A stretch of DNA of 7,093 nt, from the NCBI GenBank assembly GCA_013152695.1, contig JAADFV010000111.1:1-7093 (forward strand), given 5' to 3'. The stretch's first letter is position 1, and every line of letters starts with the position of its first letter. Source of the DNA: Chloroflexota bacterium (GTDB lineage Bacteria; Chloroflexota; Anaerolineae; J102). Below the pieces are notes generated by a model, which worked only from the letters and a program-made list of their open reading frames with translations, searched no databases and had not been told where the DNA came from. Position numbers and translations under genes: made by a program. Below, piece by piece: positions 1-5,523 of the stretch.

Positions 1-327
1 ATCTTCGAGGGGAAGCGGTGTATCGGTAGGAGGAAGTGGCGTATCGGTGTAGAAAGGAGTATCGGTAGGAAACGGCGTGTCTGTCGGCAGCAGGGGCGTA
101 TCGGTCGGGATGGGTGTATCCGTAGGAATAGGGGTATCGGTAGGGAATGGTGTGTCGGTAGGAATCGGCGTGTCGGTGGGGGGCGGGGATTGCACGTGCA
201 AAGAAAGCACGGCTGTCGGCGGTATCAAAGAAAGTGCCACCGTCAAGAGGAAGGCACCCAAGGCCAGCCAAAGCAAGCGGGATAATGAAGAATGTGATGG
301 GGAAGGTTCGGGAGAGGGAATCTTCAT
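1..327 (-). CDS. Partial secreted or membrane-anchored protein with TDTP repeats (N-terminal 109 residues)
   Basis: The reading frame opens with ATG at 327 and stays open to the window edge, so the C-terminus is missing. Residues 1-16 are polar and Ser/Pro-rich. Residues 17-37 form a hydrophobic stretch ([17 protein letters not shown]) that reads as a signal peptide or signal anchor. From about residue 49 the protein becomes a low-complexity stalk of nine TDTP units, mostly six residues apart with Ile, Phe or Leu and Pro between them. Thr/Pro-rich stalks of this kind are common in extracytoplasmic proteins of Chloroflexota, where they act as linkers before a functional domain and are candidate O-glycosylation zones; both points are inference here. 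The start lies 3 bases after the stop of the upstream 91-residue gene, so the two are probably co-transcribed. No Shine-Dalgarno sequence precedes the start. The functional domain, if any, lies outside the window, so no function is assigned. Confidence 0.8.
   Translation of the reverse strand, partial: MKIPSPEPSPSHSSLSRLLWLALGAFLLTVALSLIPPTAVLSLHVQSPPPTDTPIPTDTPFPTDTPIPTDTPIPTDTPLLPTDTPFPTDTPFYTDTPLPPTDTPLPLED
10..180 (-). repeat. Coding tandem repeat, about 18-base unit encoding TDTPxP
   Basis: Nine copies of a TDTP-encoding core lie in a row, read on the minus strand as ACC GAY ACN CCN with a variable hydrophobic codon and a Pro codon between cores. Seven intervals keep the 18-base period or nearly so; two carry one extra codon (LLP and LPP spacers), and one has Tyr in place of the spacer Pro. 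Synonymous third positions and spacer codons differ between copies, so the array is diverged rather than freshly duplicated. On the plus strand it appears as a recurring GTATCGGTAGG-like string. Confidence 0.9.
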
Positions 328-330
328 GAA

Positions 331-606
331 TCAACGACGACGTCGAGCCGCGGCCAATACCGCAGCAGGAATAAAGAGCAAGAGGATCAGGGCCAGCAGC
401 CAATAAGGGGGAATGCCACCGGTCTCTAGGGATGAAGGATGAGGTGCATCACCGTCCGTTCCTAGGATCAAAGGTTCGTGAATAGTAGTTCCGGCAATAA
501 CTGATTGAAAGGGTGCAGCCGAGGCCCCCTTGTCCATAACAGCACTGCCGAAAAGAAAGGAAAGACCGAAGAGCACAAGGACAGCAACGCGGATTTGTAG
601 TGACAT
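331..606 (-). CDS. Small envelope protein: signal peptide, short ectodomain, C-terminal membrane segment and Arg tail
   Basis: This 91-residue protein is not recognised as a named family. Residues 1-31 look like a signal peptide: Arg6, a hydrophobic core (VAVLVLFGLSFLFGSAV) and a possible AxA-type cleavage site near ASAAP at 29-32. Residues 32-66 are a short polar ectodomain. Residues 67-87 (YWLLALILLLFIPAAVLAAA) form a membrane helix, followed at once by four arginines, which predicts a cytoplasmic C-terminus. The order ectodomain, SLETGG (59-64), helix, basic tail resembles a sortase sorting signal, but the Leu-Pro of LPxTG is absent. It lies 56 bases downstream of the transglutaminase gene and 3 bases upstream of the TDTP-repeat gene. 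It could be a small partner of the DUF58/TgpA pair or an independently expressed surface peptide. A TATAAT hexamer 7 bases upstream of the ATG, with no Shine-Dalgarno, suggests its own leaderless transcript. I am confident it is a gene and unsure of its role. Confidence 0.72.
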   Translation of the reverse strand: MSLQIRVAVLVLFGLSFLFGSAVMDKGASAAPFQSVIAGTTIHEPLILGTDGDAPHPSSLETGGIPPYWLLALILLLFIPAAVLAAARRRR

Positions 607-613
607 AGACCAG

Positions 614-619
614 ATTATA
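614..619 (-). promoter_or_regulatory. Candidate -10 element (TATAAT) just upstream of the 91-residue gene
   Basis: A perfect TATAAT reads on the minus strand at 619-614, followed by seven bases (CTGGTCT) and then the ATG at 606. With normal spacing, transcription would start at about position 607-606, which is at the start codon. No convincing -35 hexamer lies 16-19 bases upstream; the sequence there is TCGGCG-like. The element lies in the 56-base gap after the transglutaminase gene and could give the two small envelope genes separate expression. Confidence 0.45.
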
Positions 620-662
620 CACCGGAAAGAGAGGAACGCCGAACCTGATGCCTAGCTCCTCC

Positions 663-3014
663 CTACTCCTTCCTTCTTTCTGTATCCCAACGATGTAAAA
701 GGTGACGATGCCACAAACTTAGCCTGATTCGCCATAAATAGCGGTAAAGCGGACGCCAGATCGCTCGTGCTTGTTTCCCAGAGAGGTGTCGTCGGCGCGG
801 GGCGTACAGATATTGTGTGAATCCCTCTGCTAGCGCCTCGATCAGCGCAGCCGTCTCCTCGCGCAGTTCTTCACTCAGGGGCCAGGAGGCCAGTTTTTGA
901 CGCCAAATCTGGGCATATTCGTTGGGTGTGCACCAATCTGCCCCGGGTGCTCCCAAGCGCTCTCCCCAGCGGGCCAGACGCAAGTAGGCGAGATGCCAGG
1001 GATTTGTCGCCGCACGCTGTAAGCGCCACTCCTGCCGTCCTCGTCGCCAGCCCCAGACAAAGACCAGCACCAGGAGCAGAAGCGCCGGCCAGCGCCATAC
1101 GCCATACAGCCACCATGCCCGCTGGCGGAGTTGCGCCAAGGCTTCACTTTCGTTCAGAGCCAGCTCTTCGGGGGAAGCGACTGCCTTTTCTTGCCAGACA
1201 AAGACAGGTTGCGCCGCGGTCGGTTCGAAGGGAATCCAGCCGTAGCCAGGGAAGTAGAGCTCGGGCCAGGAATGAGCATCGGCTTCGGTAACAGTAAACC
1301 ATCCTGTTTCCTGATCTAGTTGGCCAGGGGCATAACCAATTGCCAGCCGTGCCGGAATGCCGAGAATCCGGGCCATGACCACCATGCTGGTGGCATAATA
1401 ATCACAATAGCCTTGTTTCAAGTCGAAAAGGAAATAGTCCGCGACATCTTGATTATCAGGTGGTTCGGGAATATCGAGATTGTAGGTGTAAGCGCGCAGG
1501 TAGGACTCAAGGGCCTTAGCTCGATCGTAAGCGTTGACCTTTCCGCGAACAATGGTGTCTGCTAATTCACGGACTCGCCGCGGGGTGGTTTCAGGAACCT
1601 GCAGATAGGGAGCCAGTTGGGGGCTGGTTGCTGGGGGAGCTTCCCGTAGCTGCTCTTGCGAAACTGCGGGCAGGGCCGAAAGCACCGTATAACGGGCACG
1701 ACGAATATCCAGGCCAATGACATCATCTACCTGGCGCAAATGAAGGCGATAACTATGATCGGCGGCGAGAGGTACGGCCAAGGCGTAGAGCCAATAAGGC
1801 TCATTTTCACCAAAATCGAATGTCTGCTGCACCAGACGTCTTGCGCCAGGCTGTTTTTCTTGCCAAACCTCACCGGCCCGGAAGCGCTCTACCTTCCATT
1901 CTGGGGGATTTTCCCATCCTCGGCCGTTGTATATCGAGAAAGTCAGGGCCTGCCAACGATATTGTGCTTCCATCTCGGCTGGCGGGGCAGGATCGTTTGT
2001 TTTTACGCGCATAATGATCCGTTTTCCCAATTCGGGATTGCCACCTAAAAGATGCGCACGTGGCAATCCTCCCCCTCCCACCGTTCCACCTCCGACCAGG
2101 CTTCGTGGCGCCCGATCGATATCGCCCAAAAAACGTTCTGACTGCCGTTCAATTTTTAGATAAGGTGCATCGAAGATACTCCAAAAAAGATTGACGGTGG
2201 GCTGAATGCGTATGTTTGGAGTCAGAACCATCAGGGCAAGAATCGCCGCTGTGATAAAAAGGCCCACACCATACAGCTCAAGGCTGTACTCTGGGGAATA
2301 ATCGATATTTTGCGTTTCCCAGACTTGTTGGAGCTCGTATTGCCGCAAGCGCAGACTGAGCAACACCAGTCCTGCCACAAACAGGGCGATCCAGGCCAGG
2401 CCGGTACCGGCGAAAAATACATTGGTGGCCAACAATATCCCAACAGGTACCAGGGCTTTTAATCCGCGATGTTCCCGAAAGACAATCCAACCCGCCCAGC
2501 TTCCACTTCCCCACATGGCCAGGTAGATGAGCAAGGCCCACACTCGGGCCGGGGAAGTCGGCTGGGTACTGGATATGGTCAGGGCCCAGGAACGTAAATC
2601 AGCAGCAAGCCAGGCCAGACGTTCCACCAACCATGGCCCCAGGGGAATGATATCGGGCGGCGCTATTTCGGGTTGACTCCAGCTTATCCACAGATAATGC
2701 AGGTTACTCCAAATGAGAGCAAGGGGTGGCCAGGCGCGGGCTACGCTGAGATAGGCCAGAATAATCCCGCTCAAAACCAGGATGAGCCCCGCAATCCGAC
2801 CACGTCGCAGCCGTCTTGATAGCACCGCGGCAAGGCCCACGGCCAACCAGGCCGGTGGAAGTGAGGCGGGCGCATTGCGCAGCCAGGCGGCATCTTCCAC
2901 GGCGGCCGCCAGCGCGCCCACGGCAGCCAGGGTCGCCAAAAGGCTCCCCCAGCCTTCGGCGGGGCGGTGCCGGATCAGGGTTGTACGTAGCCACCGCAGC
3001 AGTAAAGCAGCCAT
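663..3014 (-). CDS. TgpA-type membrane transglutaminase-like protein with C-terminal DUF4129-like domain
   Basis: This 783-residue protein has the layout of the TgpA family. About seven to eight hydrophobic segments lie between residues 25 and 266, then a large extracytoplasmic part, a transglutaminase-like core (about 480-605), one more membrane helix (about 640-658), and a cytoplasmic tail (about 670-760) with a TPNEYA motif typical of DUF4129. The papain-like fold residues are visible: Cys537 in GYCDYYATSMVVMARILGIP, then His581 in ADAHSWPELYF. The third position is GWIPFEPT (591-599), with Glu597 where classical transglutaminases have Asp; this variant also occurs in TgpA-like proteins. 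A Gly-rich stretch lies at 308-325. Whether the family acts as transglutaminase or as peptidase in bacteria is not settled; here the core looks intact. The start overlaps the DUF58 stop by one base (TAATG) and has a strong Shine-Dalgarno, indicating translational coupling. DUF58 and TgpA are commonly paired, often with a MoxR AAA ATPase, which is not in this window. Confidence 0.93.
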   Translation of the reverse strand: MAALLLRWLRTTLIRHRPAEGWGSLLATLAAVGALAAAVEDAAWLRNAPASLPPAWLAVGLAAVLSRRLRRGRIAGLILVLSGIILAYLSVARAWPPLALIWSNLHYLWISWSQPEIAPPDIIPLGPWLVERLAWLAADLRSWALTISSTQPTSPARVWALLIYLAMWGSGSWAGWIVFREHRGLKALVPVGILLATNVFFAGTGLAWIALFVAGLVLLSLRLRQYELQQVWETQNIDYSPEYSLELYGVGLFITAAILALMVLTPNIRIQPTVNLFWSIFDAPYLKIERQSERFLGDIDRAPRSLVGGGTVGGGGLPRAHLLGGNPELGKRIIMRVKTNDPAPPAEMEAQYRWQALTFSIYNGRGWENPPEWKVERFRAGEVWQEKQPGARRLVQQTFDFGENEPYWLYALAVPLAADHSYRLHLRQVDDVIGLDIRRARYTVLSALPAVSQEQLREAPPATSPQLAPYLQVPETTPRRVRELADTIVRGKVNAYDRAKALESYLRAYTYNLDIPEPPDNQDVADYFLFDLKQGYCDYYATSMVVMARILGIPARLAIGYAPGQLDQETGWFTVTEADAHSWPELYFPGYGWIPFEPTAAQPVFVWQEKAVASPEELALNESEALAQLRQRAWWLYGVWRWPALLLLVLVFVWGWRRGRQEWRLQRAATNPWHLAYLRLARWGERLGAPGADWCTPNEYAQIWRQKLASWPLSEELREETAALIEALAEGFTQYLYAPRRRHLSGKQARAIWRPLYRYLWRIRLSLWHRHLLHRWDTERRKE

Positions 3015-4306
3015 TACACCTCCTCCTCGACTTCCACCGCAATCACCCTACCTGTGCCCCAAAGGGTGCGATACTCTGTCCTCTTGCGTTTGTAGGTCAC
3101 CAAAGGTCGGAAAGGATAGCCTTTAGCAATGATATGGGTTGGCGTATGCTGCTCGGCCAACAAGCGCTGCATGGCGAGAACATCTTCGGGTGAGGCGCCT
3201 GTAAAGGAGGACGCGTCCAACAATAAAGCGGCTACAGCAACATCCTGGCGGCGGAGGTGCACCAGCTCTCCGACCCAATCACTTTGTGTCGAAGGGGTGA
3301 TCGCCAGGAGGGTGCGTCCCCGTCCTACCTCGCTCTGTACCCGCTTCAGAACACGGGCCAGGGGCCAGGTTGGGTCTGGTTCGACATGGGTCAAGGCTTG
3401 AAGGATACGCCATAAATGTGCCTGGCCCCTTTCTGGGCGCAGAAGCACCGGTTCCTGACCATAGGCGATAAGCCCCACACTCCGGTTTTCCGCCAGATGT
3501 TTGGCAGCCAGGGATGCTGCCAGGATGACGCCGTATTCCAGGGTACTTTCCTTGCCCTCTCCCACATGCACGGCACTGTCCAAATCCAACAGAAGCCAGA
3601 GATCACCGGCTGGCTCCAGATCGAATTGCTTGACCATGAATTTACGCTGTTGCGCCGTCTTCGCCCAATGAATTCGGTGCAGACTGTCGCCGGGCACATA
3701 GGGGCGCACCGTACTCACCATGACTGACTCGGCCACTGTTGATTGCAGGCGCCGGGCGCGACCGCTGCGTGTCCCTTGCGGCAAGGAAAACTGGGGCAGG
3801 CGCATGATGCGGGGATACACCATCAATGTCCGCACCTGCGGATAGGAGAGGGTGACTTCAAATAAACCGAAGGGGTCTCCCATGCTCACGGACCACGGCC
3901 CCAAGGTGAATACACCTCGTTTTTCACATATTCCCCGCGTGTGCCAGCGAAAACGCCCCTGGCCGTCGGCGACTACTACCCGGTCGATGACGTAGCCGGG
4001 CACTTCTGAATGATCGCGGACGGTGGCCCAAAGCACAGGTAACGGGCTTTTATTGATCAGCTCGAATGATTCCTCAAGCTGATCTCCGACAATAATCCAA
4101 TTTCCCTGCGTTTGCCGGAGCACGTAGACATCATCCCGCATCTCCAATGCCCACAAATAGCTGATTCCCAACCATGCTGCTAACCCCACCAAAAGGTACA
4201 TCCAAGTGGGATCGGGCTCCACAAGCTGAAAACCAATCAGCAAAATCAGGAGGTAGAGAGGGAGGCGTGTGCGTAGTACAAGTTTACGCTCCGCTTCGGG
4301 AATCAT
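3014..4306 (-). CDS. DUF58 family protein with vWA-like domain
   Basis: This 430-residue protein begins with a basic stretch and two membrane segments (about 15-30 and 35-54), followed by a beta-rich region that includes KRGVFTLGPW and DPFGLF (144-149). The DUF58 signature follows as VRPYVPGDSLHRIHWAKTAQ, with KFMVKQF after it (200-228). Residues 236-400 are the von Willebrand A-like part. Its MIDAS loop is degenerate: LLLDLDSAVH (238-247) rather than DxSxS, so metal-dependent ligand binding may be lost. DUF58 proteins are typically encoded with a MoxR ATPase and a TgpA-like transglutaminase and are thought to act in envelope-linked assembly; the exact job is unknown. The gene is the first of the leftward cluster, with a readable promoter (4341-4312) directly upstream. 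The -10 element lies only 5 bases before the ATG and no Shine-Dalgarno is present, which fits a leaderless message. It overlaps the next gene by one base. Confidence 0.93.
   Translation of the reverse strand: MIPEAERKLVLRTRLPLYLLILLIGFQLVEPDPTWMYLLVGLAAWLGISYLWALEMRDDVYVLRQTQGNWIIVGDQLEESFELINKSPLPVLWATVRDHSEVPGYVIDRVVVADGQGRFRWHTRGICEKRGVFTLGPWSVSMGDPFGLFEVTLSYPQVRTLMVYPRIMRLPQFSLPQGTRSGRARRLQSTVAESVMVSTVRPYVPGDSLHRIHWAKTAQQRKFMVKQFDLEPAGDLWLLLDLDSAVHVGEGKESTLEYGVILAASLAAKHLAENRSVGLIAYGQEPVLLRPERGQAHLWRILQALTHVEPDPTWPLARVLKRVQSEVGRGRTLLAITPSTQSDWVGELVHLRRQDVAVAALLLDASSFTGASPEDVLAMQRLLAEQHTPTHIIAKGYPFRPLVTYKRKRTEYRTLWGTGRVIAVEVEEEV
3019..3027 (-). promoter_or_regulatory. Strong ribosome binding site for the transglutaminase gene, inside the end of the DUF58 gene
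   Basis: On the minus strand the sequence GAGGAGGAGGTGTAATG gives two overlapping AGGAGG registers, ending 4 and 7 bases before the ATG. The same bases encode the last Glu-Glu-Glu-Val residues of the DUF58 protein. It is the only clear Shine-Dalgarno at any start in the window and it fixes the transglutaminase start at 3014. Confidence 0.85.
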
Positions 4307-4311
4307 AGCTC

Positions 4312-4341
4312 ATTGTAGAAGCCAACCCCCTTCCCTCGCAA
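4312..4341 (-). promoter_or_regulatory. Sigma70-like promoter for the DUF58 operon
   Basis: On the minus strand TTGCGA (4341-4336) and TACAAT (4317-4312) are separated by 18 bases. The -35 matches TTGACA at four of six positions and the -10 matches TATAAT at five of six. The ATG at 4306 follows after five bases, so the predicted start site falls on or next to the start codon. Confidence 0.55.
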
Positions 4342-4440
4342 GCTGGGCATTACCGTTCCTTGGGGCGCGGAGGTCCGCACGCGAAACAGGTCCTGGTAGG
4401 AGGCTATCTACCCAGCTAAGGCAAGCGATAACACAGGCGC

Positions 4441-4541
4441 GCCGAGGTTAGTTTCCGAGAAATCTGCCAGCCCCATCTTGTTATTCGGTCGTTAGCATGA
4501 TTTGAATGGCGGGAATCGATGTGCTAGAATGCCAAGGTTAG
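4441..4541 (+). repeat. Imperfect 11-base direct repeat GCC(G/A)AGGTTAG, copies at 4441-4451 and 4531-4541
   Basis: GCCGAGGTTAG and GCCAAGGTTAG differ at one position and start 90 bases apart. The second copy covers the predicted transcription start of the mannosyltransferase promoter, directly after its -10 element, so it could be a regulator site. Two copies of 11 bases in this length could also arise by chance. Confidence 0.3.
4502..4530 (+). promoter_or_regulatory. Sigma70-like promoter with extended -10 for the rightward operon
   Basis: TTGAAT (4502-4507) and TAGAAT (4525-4530) are separated by 17 bases, with a TGC triplet (4522-4524) directly before the -10 that makes an extended -10 element (TGnTAGAAT). 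The predicted start is near 4537, giving a leader of about 21 bases to the TTG at 4558. No Shine-Dalgarno is seen in that leader. Confidence 0.6.
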
Positions 4542-4557
4542 CCATTACTCCTTTTGA

Positions 4558-5310
4558 TTGCCAAAGCTATTTATCTTGAAAACTGCTGTTATTGTCCCAA
4601 CCTATAACGAAGCCGAAAATATCGCTCCCCTTATTGAGCAATTGCTAAGCCTTGAACTCGGCTTGTATATCATTGTCGTCGATGATAATTCGCCTGATGG
4701 CACAGGCGATGTTGCCGAGGAATGGGCCCAGAATAACGCCAATGTTCAGGTTATCCACCGACCAGAAAAACAAGGACTGGGCACGGCCTACACCACTGGC
4801 TTCGAAAAAGCGCTCGAGCTTGGCTGCGAGTACGTCCTCACCATGGACGCCGACTTCTCCCACAACCCGCGCTATATCCCGGCGCTGCTCCAACTGGCCC
4901 AAGATCACGATCTGACGATCGGATCTCGTTATGTCAGTGGGGGAGGCGTGCGTTTGTGGGGGTGGCATCGCCGTTTTCTCAGCCGCGGGGCCAACCTGTT
5001 TGCCCGTTCCTTGTTAGGACTCCATGTTCATGACTGTACGGCCGGCTTCCGCTGCTACCGTAGCGAAGTGTTACAGGCCATCGATCCCACCTCTATCCGC
5101 TCTGATGGCTATTCTTACCTGATCGAAATGCTTTGGCGTGTCGAGAATGCCGGCTTCCGCGTCACGGAAATGCCTATTGTTTTTACCGATCGGCGAAAAG
5201 GTTCCTCAAAAATATCTCAGCACGAAATCATGAAAGCCGCATGGACCGTCGTACGGTTGCTATTCCGGCGTAAACCCATCCCTACCACAGTGCCCTCTCA
5301 AATTCCTTAA
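4558..5310 (+). CDS. Polyprenol-phosphate mannose synthase-like GT2 glycosyltransferase
   Basis: This 250-residue protein is a single-domain family 2 glycosyltransferase closely resembling dolichol-phosphate mannosyltransferase (DPM1/Ppm1). Such enzymes transfer mannose from GDP-mannose to polyprenyl phosphate at the inner face of the membrane, making the donor for lipid-dependent mannosyltransferases. Visible motifs in order are VIVPTYNEAENI (11-22), DDNSPDGT (42-49), the metal-binding DAD (97-99) within TMDADFSHNP, GSRY (122-125), DCTAGFRCY (159-167) and DRRKGSSKIS (211-220). There is no C-terminal GtrA-like or other membrane domain, so it is a soluble or peripheral form. The frame is closed by a TGA immediately upstream (4555-4557), so the start must lie at or after the TTG at 4558. 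A second TTG at 4576, giving MKTAVIVPTYNEAEN, matches usual family N-termini slightly better. Neither has a Shine-Dalgarno. It is the first gene of the rightward cluster. A glucose-specific relative cannot be excluded. Confidence 0.9.
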   Translation: MPKLFILKTAVIVPTYNEAENIAPLIEQLLSLELGLYIIVVDDNSPDGTGDVAEEWAQNNANVQVIHRPEKQGLGTAYTTGFEKALELGCEYVLTMDADFSHNPRYIPALLQLAQDHDLTIGSRYVSGGGVRLWGWHRRFLSRGANLFARSLLGLHVHDCTAGFRCYRSEVLQAIDPTSIRSDGYSYLIEMLWRVENAGFRVTEMPIVFTDRRKGSSKISQHEIMKAAWTVVRLLFRRKPIPTTVPSQIP

Positions 5311-5335
5311 TCCTGTCCAATCCCACCAATACGTA

Positions 5336-5506
5336 ATGACACCTCCCCAAAATCCTGCCGAAAGCGGGCAAAGCGTCATCGAATATGCGCTTATCTTGCT
5401 GCTCATCGCCATTATCATTCTCGCCATCTTATTGATTTTAGGTGATGATCTGCGTGCTTTCGTCTTCGACCTTTTACGTGCCTGGTTTCCGCAACAATTT
5501 AGCTAA
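5336..5506 (+). CDS. Flp-type (class III signal peptide) pilin-like protein, 56 residues
   Basis: A short gene starting with ATG at 5336 and ending with TAA at 5504-5506. The protein has a 10-residue polar leader, then GQSVIEYALILLLIAIII and further hydrophobic residues up to about 35, then a short tail (GDDLRAFVFDLLRAWFPQQFS). The GQxxxEYALI pattern is the hallmark of Flp/Tad pilins: prepilin peptidase would cut after Gly11, leaving Gln12 as residue 1 and Glu16 at position +5, the residue required for pilin assembly. The mature form would be 45 residues, in the usual Flp size range. It sits 25 bases after the mannosyltransferase gene and 17 bases before comF, so it is likely part of the operon. 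No tad assembly genes, prepilin peptidase or other pilins are in view, so the secretion machinery must be elsewhere if the pilin is used. There is no Shine-Dalgarno. A TadE-like or unrelated single-span membrane peptide is a less likely alternative. Confidence 0.85.
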   Translation: MTPPQNPAESGQSVIEYALILLLIAIIILAILLILGDDLRAFVFDLLRAWFPQQFS

Positions 5507-5523
5507 GCTCACTTTTTTATGCC

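Larger units (their letters stand above)
4307..4557. other. Divergent intergenic region between the two clusters
   Basis: These 251 bases separate two head-to-head gene clusters. They hold one sigma70-like promoter in each direction near either edge, leaving about 160 bases between the -35 elements. That middle part contains a short inverted repeat GCGGA-GG-TCCGC (4367-4378), a second one GGTAG-8-CTACC (4395-4412), and one copy of an 11-base direct repeat. I see no coding potential, no tRNA and no terminator. Confidence 0.7.

Noticed and set aside
77..406. Plus-strand 109-residue reading frame with SVGxGV repeats
   Set aside because: It is the antisense shadow of the TDTP repeat array and crosses two minus-strand genes. 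The minus frame gives a signal segment plus a known repeat style, while the plus frame has no plausible start context.
1656..2163. Overlapping plus-strand reading frames opposite the transglutaminase gene
   Set aside because: Antisense shadows of a full-length, motif-bearing gene; compositions are low-complexity or irregular and no domains are seen.
4269..4451. Plus-strand 60-residue reading frame across the DUF58 start and the intergenic region
   Set aside because: Arg/Ser-rich, no family resemblance, no ribosome site, and it overlaps the promoter and the start of a solid gene.
4380..4475. Possible tRNA or structured RNA in the divergent region
   Set aside because: Only short 5-base stems are visible. 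No acceptor stem, T-loop consensus or anticodon arm could be fitted.
4529..4579. 16-codon reading frame starting MPRLAITPFD, a possible leader peptide for the mannosyltransferase
   Set aside because: Its ATG lies inside the -10 hexamer, upstream of the predicted transcription start, so it would not be in the message from that promoter. It has no attenuator-like codon run.
5497..5519. AGCTAAGCT followed by a T-run after the pilin gene, as a possible terminator
   Set aside because: The inverted repeat has only a 4-base stem and a 1-base loop, which cannot form a hairpin, and comF starts 5 bases after the T-run.
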